Shown here: one piece after another, positions 36,145 through 46,195 of the stretch | Numbering within the stretch: position 1 is the stretch's first letter | How the letters are laid out: every line of letters begins with the position of its first letter | Assembly: GCF_040183065.1 (NCBI RefSeq) | Contig: NC_091120.1 | Span: 18,021,208-18,085,207, forward strand | DNA length: 64,000 nucleotides | Direction: 5' to 3' | Source of the DNA: Periplaneta americana | Taxonomy: Eukaryota > Arthropoda > Insecta > Blattodea > Blattidae | Position numbers and translations under genes: made by a program | The notes under the pieces: generated by a model | What the model was told of the DNA's origin: nothing | The model's input: the letters and a program-made list of their open reading frames with translations, nothing else | Databases searched by the model: none

Positions 36145-36850
36145 TAGTTCAAGTGTCTCAAACTACCAGCTGCAGACCATTCTTCAAAAAATTACATATC
36201 TTGCCATTACCCTGTATTTATATTTATGAAACCTTAAATTTGATCAAATATAATTTGCACAGCTTTCCTACAAATTCAGACACACACCAGTACAATACAA
36301 GAAATAAAGATAATATTTTTATTGAAAGTTTTAACACAACTCTATATATAAACAGTTTCATTCATGCTGGTCTTCTTATGTACAATAGCCTACCAAATTA
36401 TCTTAAAGAAATATCTGCACATCAGAAATTTAAGAAAGCTCTTTATAAAATTTTAATCAAAAACTGCTTTTACAGTATGAATGAATTTATTGACTTTATT
36501 GAAAAATGTCATAACTGAATAGAGAAAGAACGCCTTGCTTCAAAAAACTTTACTTCCTCTTTTCCAGATCCTGACTTCGAGAAGGATGTCTTCTCATGAA
36601 AGACGCGATGGTTGAAATTGACTCCTGACTTCAAGACTTACTGCAAACGGGATTTAAGCCGAAATAGACTGACCTGTAGTTTTCTTCAATCAAGTTCCAA
36701 GTTTTTTATATCTGTATTTGTGTTGCATTTAATTATAGTTATTACTTTTATGTATATTATGTAATTAATTATTAGTTTGTAAATATGACATGTCCCATAT
36801 CATGTATATGATCAGTGGATATAATAAATGATGATGATTATGATTGTGAT
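36145..36850 (+). pseudogene. CR1/Jockey-like LINE 3' end (reverse transcriptase C-terminus)
   Basis: The frame at 36153-36518 ends a LINE polyprotein: FFKKLHILPLPCIYIYETLN, then HQYNTRNKDN, SFIHAGLLMYNSLPNYLKEI and HQKFKKALYKIL. The pattern YNTRxK ... YNxLPxxLKxI ... FKxxLxxxL is typical of CR1/Jockey-type reverse transcriptase tails. About 330 bases of 3' untranslated sequence follow, ending around AATGATGATGATTATGATTG. The 5' part is absent; the element abuts the family 2 SINE. Confidence 0.8.
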
Positions 36851-37678
36851 AACCAAATAAAAAATATCGAGTAAAATTCAAACTCGTTATAATTTCCTTA
36901 GAAAGAGAAATTATTTGGCAACATTCTGTGAGCTGCTACAGAAAAAATATTCACTTTGAATGCAGTGACTTTTATAAGGTGTTTCGTTCGTGATATGTAT
37001 AAAGATACAGGAACGCTTTTACATTACTTTGCTTTATATTGGATATTACGTGTACATAATTATTATGTCTTGAAATAAAAGAGTTGCTGTTACATTATTA
37101 AGCGCCATATTCTAGTAACGACGGGTGCGCTCACGTCCCCTATAAAGTAGCCTAATTAATTCCGTTAACTGCACACAGATGTCGCTAATGCAGTGTTCGG
37201 CGCATTCTGATCTCGTGGACAAACTCTAGGTGCGAACTAGCCCGCAAATCCTGCAATTACAATGCAGAGCACGATACGCACGAATATAGACTGCCAATGA
37301 TCAAAGTCAAGGTTCCCTTTCTCAAAGAGAACTGCATCAAAGGAGGAAGAAAGTTTTAAAATTCCTCGAGCCGTGAAACGGGTGCTAGTCTTTCAATTGA
37401 GCCAGTTGGAGTCCTAAGTAAGTGTTCGAAATAAGAGAAGAAAAATGTTCTCAGCGTGAGTTGCCTCTCTGCCGTCGCGGCGCGACGTTCTTTTGTTGGC
37501 TGCTGCGGTTTACATATTCCAGCCCACAACACAATAACGGCACATGGAGAGAAGTTTTCTTTGTTGCTATGGAGATCAGGTAGGAGGCCACTACCTATTT
37601 CAACTTCGATCGGAAATATGATTATTCCTTTATATTTTTCTCAATGTGCATTTCATAAAAGTAGTTCTAGCACTAATA
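36851..37678. other. Non-coding, unclassified
   Basis: Contains an 88-codon frame at 37456-37722 that I do not recognise. The DNA at 37130-37600 is richer in GC than its neighbours but shows no clear gene pattern. Confidence 0.35.
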
Positions 37679-38217
37679 CAGGCATGTCAATTGATGCCCA
37701 CAGGAGCAAGCGTGCGCTTTAGAGCCCAGGAGAGCCTGAGCGCTTTACAGCGGAAAAGAAAGAGACAGAAGAAAGAGGTGGTATATGCCGCTTGGTCGAG
37801 CTATATTTAGGGATGGCCAGCACTGATTCAATAGATAAAGGGAAGAGAACTTATTAAAACTGTATCCATGTTAATTTTTAGATTTGTCTGAGAAGTATAA
37901 GTGCATTATAAGAATGTAAGTTTTAATTTTAATGCTCATTTTTCACAAGTTTGATTTTTTTATTCGAAAGAAATATTTTCTCAACTTTTCGTATAGAAAA
38001 GTGAAATTTTCAGGTATAGCCCTATTAATTTAGTAGCCTTACAGAATGTTTTCGTAAATATAATATACCGTATATACGTATTACTGAAGATAGTGTATTG
38101 AAAATTTTGAAAATATTCGCATGGAAATTGTTTGTAAGGAAATGAATTAACAAAGCAACTACTGTTACATCATAAGCAAAAGATACGTGCCCATGTGTTG
38201 TAAAAATGTCAGCTCTA

Positions 38218-38810
38218 CTGGGTGTTCATTTCAAAGTGTGTCATGACGTCACTGTTGTTGGGTCACCGATTTGAAGCGAGTTTGGACTTATATATTAGAG
38301 AAGTTGCCTATTATTTAAGGCGTTCTTCAATCTGAACTTGAGAACGTGTACGGTATAACTTGAACGTCGTAGCAACAGATGGCGGTCTGTACAATCTGTG
38401 TGCTACCATAACCTCTTTCGAACTGTGTTTTGCGCCAGCAAGTCGTACGCAGGGTATTTGTTATCATCGGTTGCGTACGGTAACATTCCACAACACAAAT
38501 CAAATGCTCCGTGTCCATGTTGACCGTCGAAGTTAATGTCAACAAATACGTAAGTAATCGTCTTAACCCTCTCCCCATATCCCGACAGTACGTATTTCCA
38601 AACAGTTCACATTCCTGCCACTACCGGCGTTACCGTACATATCGGTACGTACTCTTCAGAATGAACGCCGTACTTGCTAGCCAACTTCTCTGCCTCTTAG
38701 ATTATACACCTGAGCTGCGGAAGTGTAGGAAGATTGAATTCTCTAGGCTCATCAGCTAGACACATGACGGCATACAGCGAGCCAAGACACATTTTGAACT
38801 GAACACCCAG
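38218..38810 (-). mobile_element. TA-flanked TIR element family T, copy 2, 593 bp
   Basis: Inverted copy of 23781-24369. TA at 38216-38217 and 38811-38812. The host repeat's other copy shows the uninterrupted site GAAGCTATAGAGCTGAT at 59991-60007, which proves that exactly one TA was duplicated. Confidence 0.97.
38327..38578 (-). CDS. Second copy of the conserved 83-codon frame
   Basis: Same start (MGRGLRRLL) and end (TFSSSD) as the frame at 24009-24260, with two replacements visible. See that entry for possible origin. Conservation between only two young copies is weak evidence of coding. Confidence 0.25.
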   Translation of the reverse strand: MGRGLRRLLTYLLTLTSTVNMDTEHLICVVECYRTQPMITNTLRTTCWRKTQFERGYGSTQIVQTAICCYDVQVIPYTFSSSD

Positions 38811-39455
38811 TATAGCTTCAGCAGATTTCGAGAAAATAATTTAATATTCTGATGATAGGAAGTTGCTCACAAATATCACCTTAAAAGCATAATGCGATAA
38901 GAATTTTGTTATGTAATATTAGTTACACTTAAAACAGATACAGTACCTAGGTAACTTTACTTTGTACTGTAATATTGTTTTGATTAGTTTATTGATTACT
39001 TTTGTAAGGCTAAAGATACCATCAATATAATTCCAACTTATCATGTCATACTCAATCTCTTTCTTTGGAATATCACTTTCTTTATGAATGATGTGTTTCA
39101 TCCACTTAATACAGTATAATATTATACTACTATGGAATTTAAGTGAATATTCCTTCTTAACTCTCTATTATGTTATTAAGATTTAAAACACAAGTGCAAT
39201 ATTAAGAAATCAGTGTTAGTACTTTTGTTTACAGACAATATAGATAATATTAAACAGAAAGAAGCTATATAAAAATAACGACATAAAATTTCACGTTCCG
39301 TTTGAAGTTTGTGCACCACTATTTTCTTAATCCAACAGGTTGCTTATTCATATACACAACCCTTCCTCTTTCCATACTTAGCGCTTGCTGCCCGCGCACG
39401 ACGTCGAGGTCAGAAAAATGCGCTTGCTTTGACATCAATGCACTAATACGATATA

Positions 39456-39559
39456 CAGTGAAACTTCTCTTTATGGACACTCCTCGAACACGGACAGATT
39501 TTTATTTTCCAGCAGAAATAATATTATATAGTAGAAGTAAAGATCAAATAAAATACAAA
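39456..39559 (+). repeat. Possible pogo/Tigger-like terminal repeat
   Basis: TA followed by CAGTGAAACTTCTCTTTATG and GGACACTCCTCGAACACGGA resembles the ends of pogo/Tigger elements (CAGTxxAAxCTCxxTAT...GGA). No partner end found; the sequence is cut by a LINE fragment. Confidence 0.35.
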
Positions 39560-39765
39560 TATTGAAAGTTTATCCTTTGAAAATGTGGAAAAATTCATCA
39601 AATGCCTTGTAGCAACAGTAACAAATACAAGGAAAAGAAATTAAACGCAAAATAAATGTGGGAAATGCCAGCTATTATTCGGTTCAGAAGCTTTTGTCAT
39701 CAAGTTTGCTCTAAAAAAACTGAGAGTTAGAATTTATAAAACAGTTATATTACCGGTTGTTTGCT
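39560..39765 (+). mobile_element. RTE-like LINE fragment, short and decayed
   Basis: ATGTGGGAAATGCCAGCTAT, AATTTATAAAACAGTTATAT and TACCGGTTGT match the middle of the LINE at 29413-30191, with indels. It ends abruptly at TACCGGTTGTTTGCTCC. Confidence 0.8.
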
Positions 39766-40304
39766 CCTATGTAGTTCAAAGTTGCAAAGCATTTACTGTA
39801 TTTATAATAAAACAAATTTAAATTGAAATGCGAGGCTACACATATGCGTGTTATATACAGGGTGTTGCAAAACTCCATACTCAAACTTCTAGGGATGGTA
39901 GAGGAGCCCAAAACAAAGATTTTTCGTTAAATAACCATAGGTCGGAAAGCAATAGTTACGTCAGTCATCACCTTCGAACGCAGCCATTGCTGACAGACAT
40001 TGAGAGTGTGGTAGCATGTAAAATGGTTTCGGTGACATTTTGTTTACAGGTATTATTCAAATGTGCGGCCTCCTGCTTCAATACATGATGTACAACGACG
40101 TGATAATGCGTCTCTTATACGTTGAAATACTCCATGTTGATGTAAGTCAGTGGTGGGCAAAATGAACGCAACCCACAAGACAGGATTTAAATGGCAACTA
40201 CATACTGTGGGAGGGTTTGCACTCTTCAGTGCAGTGATGGATTTACAGACAGTTGCGCCACTACACTCCTACCTACCATATGTAATTAGAATAGTCCATT
40301 CAGG

Positions 40305-40900
40305 TGATATTTAATTAATCATTTTCAAAGCAATTTCTTCGAAATTGGGATTTATATCTGTGCATGCTATTTTCAGTTGCGCAAGGAGATGAGCATCGCT
40401 TAAGCGGGATCTGTGGCTGGACTTTATAAATTTCATTTTAGAAAACAGCTGTTCGCACTGGTAGGTTGATCAATACATACCGTCATTTCCCATAACTATG
40501 GTCCTGGAACACAACTATGGTCCACGATAGAATCATTCAAAGATCATTGTAGTAGTAACATACTGTGTTCGTAGATGGCTGCAGTGACTTGAATTCAAAC
40601 TACAGTACAGCAAGAATATACAGTAGATAAATGTGGTACTACGTTATGGAGTACAAAATTTTGATTAGTTGTATCGTGGACAATAGTTATGTTCCAGGAC
40701 CATAGTTATGGGAAATGACGGTACTCATTATTTTTTAAGCAAACTGCCTAAGCAGTGGATATGTAGTACTGGACATCTTTTAAAAAATGTTAACCCCCAG
40801 CAGACCTTCACATTCTGCTTTAAAGAGGCTATCATTATGCAAATTCTAACTGCAATTCTGGGATAACATTTTCAATTTAAACATGAAAAGGAGTGGCAAA
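40305..40900 (-). pseudogene. hAT transposase relic (C-terminal dimerisation region)
   Basis: On the minus strand at about 40470-40310: CEQLFSKMKFIKSSHRSRLS, then DAHLLAQLKIACTDINPNFE. This resembles the hAT C-terminal dimerisation segment as found in GTF2I-repeat-like and ZBED-like insect hAT proteins. The upstream stretch (40900-40740) shows ENVIPELQLEF-like remnants in shifting frames. A TIR element separates the two. The catalytic core is absent. Confidence 0.75.
40480..40721. mobile_element. 242 bp miniature TIR element inside the hAT element
   Basis: Arms of about 52 bases start CCGTCATTTCCCATAACTAT and mirror each other nearly perfectly, with repeated CCATAGTTAT/ATAACTATGG units. TA flanks both sides (40478-40479, 40722-40723). 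No coding capacity. It is the innermost of three nested insertions. Confidence 0.93.
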
Positions 40901-41617
40901 AATATAGAAATCTTTCTACATCCTTTGAAAATCACGGAATCTGTGTTCTTTGAACTCGTATAACAGGTGATCTATTTTAAGAATGTACATATCTAAGTTC
41001 GCGTCCTGAATATTTGTAACTGATCCTAAACATGAGAAATGAAAGAACCGCCTTTCTTGTAAGTGTAATTTCCTCTCGATTCATATGATTCTGCGAAAGA
41101 CATTGTATCACTAATGAAGCTCCGAAGTACAGCAGTCCAGTATAATCCGCCACGTACACGCGCAGTATTTTCATGGAGTGGGGGAAGGGGAAGGTAGGGG
41201 TACGTTTCATGCTTCGCTGAGGTCTGACGTCACTGCGGCAATGCCGCAGGAATGCCCACCATTGATGTAAGTGATCGGCAGCTACAAGCAACGAGATCCT
41301 CCTCCGACACAATTAGCGTTTCATACACTAAACTCTTTAAATGTCCCCACATAAAAAAAATCCAATGAGGTAAGGTCAGGAGAACGAGCAGGCCATGCAA
41401 TGTGCCCACCCCGGCCAATCCAATGTTCGCCGAACGTGCCACGTAAAAGCTGTGTGCAGTGTGCTAATTGTGACGTGTTTGTGATGCGCATAGATGCTTA
41501 TTTCTACTCAGCGATGCGTTCGAAAGTGACCACTGACGTAACTATTGTTTTCAGTTATTATGATATACCAAAGTGGAACTTAAACTGAGAGGATTCGATC
41601 CGACATCGGGATGGGAA

Positions 41618-41688
41618 TCCGGTGTGGCTTAGTGGATAGAGCGTCAGCACGTAGAGCTGAAAACCCGGGTTCAAATCCCGGTGCCGGA
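41618..41688 (+). repeat. tRNA-like cloverleaf, head of a SINE (not a functional tRNA)
   Basis: Seventy-one bases fold as a tRNA. The acceptor TCCGGTG pairs with TGCCGGA (two G-T pairs), the D arm is GCTT/GAGC, and the anticodon arm is TCAGC-ACGTAGA-GCTGA. The T arm is CCGGG-TTCAAAT-CCCGG. The loop would give anticodon GTA, but the base before it is C instead of the invariant T33. The next bases, GAGAATTTTTGTCC, resemble those after the head at 62312-62598. It is probably a tRNA-derived SINE lodged in the mariner-like element. Confidence 0.6.
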
Positions 41689-41820
41689 GAGAATTTTTGT
41701 CCTTCCACTCATCTTTCATGACAGTGTTTTCCGACTTATGGTTATTAAACGTAAAATCTTTGTTTTGGACTCCTCTACCATCCCTAGAAGTTTGAGTATT
41801 GAGTTTTGCAACACTCTGTA

Positions 41821-42235
41821 GTTACAGTTAGATTGTACTACCTTCCTCCCAATGAAGCACACCTTCCAGAGTGTTAGGTCCCTCCGATGTCCTTAAATAC
41901 GAGCTTTCACTGTACACTGTATGTCTAAAATAAGTCCTACTTTCAGTATAATTTATAGCACATAGCCTGGGTGATAAACTATGATGAATCGAATGACATG
42001 TGTAAGAATAGCCCTTCCGGGTGTGTTTTATTTTTGTTTCACTTATCCTAGTTGACCGCAACAATATAACAATGACCTGACATATCATATCGCAAATGTA
42101 TAGGTCTTTTTTATGGAAGCTACAGTCACTGACCTTTTCAGTTTGCAAATTAAGAGTGTGGGTCTATATTACAAGAAGTAAATAAAGAACCGCATGAAAC
42201 ATATTATTTTTTCTTCACATGAAGCGACATTCCGA
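41821..42235. other. Non-coding, unclassified
   Basis: A minus-strand frame of 106 codons (41828-42148) shows no recognisable pattern. No repeat ends seen. Confidence 0.4.
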
Positions 42236-42480
42236 AATTGAAGGGTTCAGAACCATAGTGGACCAAGCGCCATTTACTAAAACGGTAGAAAACAAAGGTT
42301 AAAATTAAGTTATTACCATAATTCAATGAAAACATATAGCAAGTAAAATAAAGTATACACATTAAAACTAAATGATATGTCAATCTTCATTAAACTATGG
42401 CATTCACTTAACTTTAACCCTTTCTTTTGCCGTTTTTAATAAATGGCGCTTGGCCCACTATGGCTCTGAACCCTTCAATT
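42236..42480. mobile_element. TIR element family A, 245 bp deletion derivative
   Basis: Ends AATTGAAGGGTTCAG and CTGAACCCTTCAATT, with mirror similarity over about 60-100 bases (including AGTGGACCAAGCGCCATTTA). The termini match those of the 1.42 kb element at 59276-60696, so this is a miniature form of that family. Confidence 0.9.
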
Positions 42481-42861
42481 AGTCTCTCAACAAATTTTTC
42501 ACTATGGTTCACTCGAAGTGTGTTCACCATATCTATTATGACTTTAATATCGCAAAAGTTGCGATCACAAATCAAACGAGTGGACGCACACATCTGTAGC
42601 TGCTTTTGATGCCGAGATATTACTGAAAAAGGCAGCGTGTTAGAACACTAGGTGATCAGGTAAAAATGACAAACGCTGTTATGGTGTGAGTGCGTACTCA
42701 GCTTTGGAATTTCCCGGGTCACTTAATGGGAACTGAGGGTTGATGGAGTTTGAAAGCCATGGAAATCTTACCTTCATTTATGCTCTGGACATAATAATAA
42801 AAGAAGGCAATTTCATTTTCCGTTGTTTCGTTGCTATCCGTCATAATGGAAATGTTTCTGA
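42481..42861. other. Non-coding lead-in to tandem array
   Basis: Unique sequence with no feature supported. Confidence 0.4.
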
Positions 42862-44130
42862 GAACAAAAGGCAACCCTTCCACGGTGGAGGATTAGAAAT
42901 AACAGTAGAGTAGTGTGCGTGAGAACAGAATGGCAACCCTTCCACGGTGGAGGATTAGAAATAACAGTAGAGTAGTGTGCGTGAGAACAGAATGGCAACC
43001 CTTCGACGGTGGAGGATTAGAAATAACAGTAGAGTAGTGTGCGTGAGAACAGAATGGCAACCCTTAGACGGTGGAGGATTAGAAATAACAGTAGAGTAGT
43101 GTGCGTGAGAACAGAATGGCAACCCTTCCACGGTGGAGGATTAGAAATAACAGTAGAGTAGTGTGCGTGAGAACAGAATGGCAACCCTTCCACGGTGGAG
43201 GATTAGAAATAACAGTAGAGTAGTGTGCGTGAGAACAGAATGGCAACCCTTCGACGGTGGAGGATTAGAAATAACAGTAGAGTAGTGTGCGTGAGAACAG
43301 AATGACAACCCTTCGACGGTGGAGGATTAGAAATAACAGTAGAGTAGTGTGCGTGAGAACAGAATGGCAACCCTTCCACGGTGGAGGATTAGAAATAACA
43401 GTAGAGTAGTGTGCGTGAGAACAGAATGGCAACCCTTCCACGGTGGAGGATTAGAAATAACAGTAGAGTAGTGTGCGTGAGAACAGAATGGCAACCCTTC
43501 CACGGTGGAGGATTAGAAATAACAGTAGAGTAGTGTGCGTGAGAACAGAATGACAACCCTTCGACGGTGGAGGATTAGAAATAACAGTAGAGTAGTGTGC
43601 GTGAGAACAGAATGGCAACCCTTCCACGGTGGAGGATTAGAAATAATAGTAGAGTAGTGTGCGTGAGAACAGAATGGCAACCCTTCCACGGTGGAGGATT
43701 AGAAATAACAGTAGAGTAGTGTGCGTAAGAACAGAATGGCAACCCTTCGACGGTGGAGGATTAGAAATAACAGTAGAGTAGTGTGCGTGAGAACAGAATG
43801 GCAACCCTTCGACGGTGGAGGATTAGAAATATTAGTAGAGTAGTGTGCGTGAGAACAGAATGGCAATCCTTCGACGGTGGAGGATTAGAAATAACAGTAG
43901 AGTAGTGTGCGTGAGAACAGAATGGCAACCCTTCGACGGTGGAGGATTAGAAATAACAGTAGAGTAGTGTGCGTGAGAACAGAATGGCAACCCTTCCACG
44001 GTGGAGGATTAGAAATAACAGTAGAGTAGTGTGCGTGAGAACAGAATGGCAACCCTTCCACGGTGGAGGATTAGAAATAACAGTAGAGTAGTGTGCGTGA
44101 GAACAGAATGGCAGCCCTTCGACGGTGGTA
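42862..44130. repeat. 62-bp tandem repeat array, about 20.5 units
   Basis: The unit contains GGCAACCCTTCCACGGTGGA, GGATTAGAAATAACAGTAGA and GTAGTGTGCGTGAGAACAGA. GCAACCCTTC-type anchors occur from 42871 to 44111, a distance of 1240 bases, exactly 20 periods of 62, so no unit has an indel. Most variation falls on one base (CTTCCACGG or CTTCGACGG); rarer changes occur in units starting near 43057, 43305, 43553, 43677 and 43863. The minus-strand frame at 43947-44147 is a by-product. Confidence 0.98.
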
Positions 44131-44131
44131 T

Positions 44132-44157
44132 CAGGCAAAGTCGTCACGCTTTGCCTG
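44132..44157. repeat. Perfect hairpin at the end of the tandem array
   Basis: CAGGCAAAG pairs with CTTTGCCTG around the 8-base loop TCGTCACG. It begins two bases after the last repeat unit breaks off. Its role is unknown. Confidence 0.8.
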
Positions 44158-44159
44158 GA

Positions 44160-45028
44160 TTTATAGTACAGTTCAATGTCTAGGAATCACTAATCCTACC
44201 TTTGTCCTTTGACTAAAGAAGTAAGAAACTTAGAACGTTGTTCTCAACACATTTTTTTTTTTTTTCAATTTTATACAATAAGGTCTGACTTCAAATAAGA
44301 AATTGTCAGGACATAAGGTTCACTATAACCGAAGTGAGGGTTAACTATAAAAGGATATAGGTATTAATGTACTTTTCAAAGAATACGGGTCGGTTCACTA
44401 TAGCCGAATGTTCACTATAACCAGAGTTGATTGTACTTAAAATATAGTATTTAGTAATAACAGTGAATTCCAAGATTACTTACTAAAGAAATACGAGCTT
44501 TTGTTCCCCTGAATACATTTCTGTTTTACCAATGTCTGTGTTAATTTATGTAAATGGAATGAAGATAAAAATTCCACCGTAGAGAGGGGTGAATATCACT
44601 TTTTTGTTAAAAACGAGTCGGTCATTATATTCTACACATCAAAGAGAATGGAATACCACAAGCTGTAATGCATTGCAAAAAGAAATATTGTCTCTAATAA
44701 CAGGGCTTTGAAGGATTGAAGTATAATAAAAAAGCGGGGGAACGTTGTGATATAATAGTTCAATGAAGGAGTGGATGAAATGGGCCAATACATTTTGCAA
44801 AGGAATACTAAAAATACTGAAATTCTATACCAAAATAGGTATTTTACTTGGCATGTGGTTTTTCCCTGTGAAAAATATGTGAATTCAAAGAGAGACAGAC
44901 TAAATAACTCTAAAATATTTTACTCGTGCAATAGAATTCTTCTTCTACGAATACTGTCATATCTTTTATAGTTGTGGAAATTACTCCATGTCCGTAGTTT
45001 GAGGGGATGTTTCTATAATATGAGATTA
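44160..45028. other. Non-coding, unclassified
   Basis: 44300-44425 repeats GGTTCACTATA-like phrases (TTCACTATAACCGAA and variants), reminiscent of pogo/Tigger ends, but no element boundary could be fixed. The rest is AT-rich. Confidence 0.35.
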
Positions 45029-45032
45029 TTAA

Positions 45033-46191
45033 GGTATATGTACACCTTTACATACAAAAAATTTTGTTTTGTATAATTATGCTCTGTAAAATTTTTATAC
45101 AATTGAGAATGGCACCAGAAAGAGAATGAAGTGAACATATCCCTTGAAATTATGTCTAAATTGTTTTTAAAAATTATTTTGTTTATAATTTTGACATGCA
45201 ACTTGAAACATGATAGCTCATGCAGTTTTTAAGATAGAGCCACAGTTTTTTCACTGTTTTACAGCTAAAATTATTCTTTAGAGCCTGATATAGTTATTTT
45301 TTATTTTTATTTACATTAATTAAATATTACCATATATGTAACTTTCAATAATATTTTATGATGTATTAATCATGTAAAAAATCCATAGATAATTATTAAT
45401 TATATTAATGTTATTTTACTCATTGTCAGGCACTGGGTGACATTTCAAGCTTCAAAATGACACCAATATCTTCTTGATATCACCATATTTGACTGAGATA
45501 TCATGTTTGAAAGAGTTAAATATTCTAAAATTACTATTTACAGGAAATGAGCCACAAACTTTCAGAGCCTAGAAGACTCCATCATCATATGTCACCCCTT
45601 AAGCAGCTTCATGTCGGTCCAGTTTCAGCTTCTTTCTGCCTCTCAAATGCCTCTGCCTTGTTTTAATTTCAGGTTTTGAATGTTTTTTTTTTGGCATTTT
45701 TGTCCCTATTTCCATTGATGAAATAAATCCTGCGATGCTGTTTGTCCCAGGGTTTATGCCCATCCTCCTGAGAATTGTAATTGCTACTTTTGGACTCTTA
45801 TTAAAATGACTTACAACATCATTGACACACAAATTTACAGTTTTATGATTAACAGTAAAAGATTATAAATTACTTCATTATGTAAAAAAGTTTTTTCAAT
45901 CTAATGATCATGCCCAGATATCTATGCATCTATTTCGGGACTAGAAAGAAGTTTATTTTACAAGCAATGCTGGACGAGGGGACTGACTGCTACGAGAATC
46001 ACTCCAAAAGTAATGCACTCCAAAAGTAAGTGACCATGGCTGATGACGCAGCATTTTGAAAAATGGGACTTATATGAAAAATCGAAAATTCTTATATCAA
46101 ATTAAAGAGAAGAAAATTCTCTATGAAAATAGTTATATTTTGAAAATTCTAATTTTCATCATTTTTTGCGTTTTGTGGGTGTACATATACC
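45033..46191 (-). mobile_element. TTAA-flanked TIR element, 1159 bp
   Basis: GGTATATGTACACC at the left end is matched by GGTGTACATATACC at the right. TTAA lies immediately outside both ends (45029-45032 and 46192-46195). A TTAA duplication points to piggyBac- or Kolobok-type elements; the inverted repeat does not look like piggyBac to me. A short protein relic lies inside on the minus strand. Confidence 0.8.
45599..45832 (-). pseudogene. C-terminal relic of a transposon protein
   Basis: The 77-codon frame has CVNDVVSHFNKSPKVAITIL, then RRMGINPGTNSIAGF, and a basic tail (RQRHLRGRKKLKLDRH). The AVxxFNxGxxxxxxVLxxLGIxPGxxxxxxL pattern is shared, as I remember it, by animal proteins annotated as Mutator-like transposase domain proteins. 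Only the end of such a protein remains. Its position inside the TTAA-flanked element suggests it is what is left of that element's gene. Confidence 0.5.
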
Positions 46192-46195
46192 TTAA

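Larger units (their letters stand above)
37679..39445 (-). repeat. TIR element family A, internal part, carrying a later insertion
   Basis: Outside 38218-38810 this matches 59360-60535 in inverted orientation over about 1.17 kb. Shared landmarks are AGAGCCCAGGAGAGCCTGAG at one side and AAAAATGCGCTTGCTTTGA at the other. The terminal repeats seen in the 59276-60696 copy are missing here, so this copy is truncated at both ends. No protein is recognisable. Confidence 0.88.
40140..41272 (-). mobile_element. hAT element inside the mariner-like element, 1117 bp
   Basis: ATGTAAGT flanks the insert at 40140-40147 and 41265-41272. Ends are CAGTGGTGGGCA and TGCCCACCATTG. Both the 8-base duplication and the CAG-type ends are hAT features. 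It contains a decayed piece of hAT transposase and a smaller TIR element. Confidence 0.93.
40060..41437 (-). pseudogene. Transposase C-terminal fragment, split by a hAT element
   Basis: Reading down the minus strand: HIAWPARSPDLTSLDFF, a frameshift, then WGHLKSLVYETLIVSEEDLV (41437-41273). After the inserted hAT element come GVFQRIRDALSRRCTSCIEA and GGRTFE (about 40135-40060). SPDLTxLDFFLWGHLKxxVY and the CxEAGGxxFE end are typical of insect mariner-like transposases. The N-terminal two thirds are absent. Confidence 0.8.
39858..41818 (-). mobile_element. Mariner-like DDE element with about 98-base terminal repeats, host of two further insertions
   Basis: The left end CAGGGTGTTGCAAAACTCCA is mirrored at the right (TTTTGCAACACTCTG), and mirror similarity continues about 98 bases through GGGATGGTAGAGGAG. 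TA flanks both ends (39856-39857, 41819-41820). The minus strand carries two pieces of a transposase C-terminus (41435-41273 and about 40140-40060) that join when the inner hAT element is ignored. Without its insert the element is about 840 bp, so it lacks most of the enzyme. Confidence 0.9.

Noticed and set aside
37456-37722. 88-codon frame starting MSCLSAVAARRSFVGCC
   Set aside because: Considered as a host exon, but no splice-bounded conserved block or domain can be seen and its end runs into repeat family A.
41618-41688. Genuine tRNA-Tyr gene
   Set aside because: The cloverleaf folds, but T33 is C, two acceptor pairs are G-T, and the context is a mobile element with SINE-like sequence after it.
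42862-44130. CRISPR-like array
   Set aside because: The whole 62-base unit repeats head to tail without unique spacers, and the surrounding DNA is eukaryotic. It is a minisatellite.
44160-44425. Complete pogo/Tigger element
   Set aside because: Phrases like GGTTCACTATAACCGAA look like such ends, but no paired inverted end or TA duplication could be placed.
45013-45201. Small minus-strand frame at the left end of the TTAA element
   Set aside because: AT-rich, no pattern, lies partly within terminal sequence of the element.
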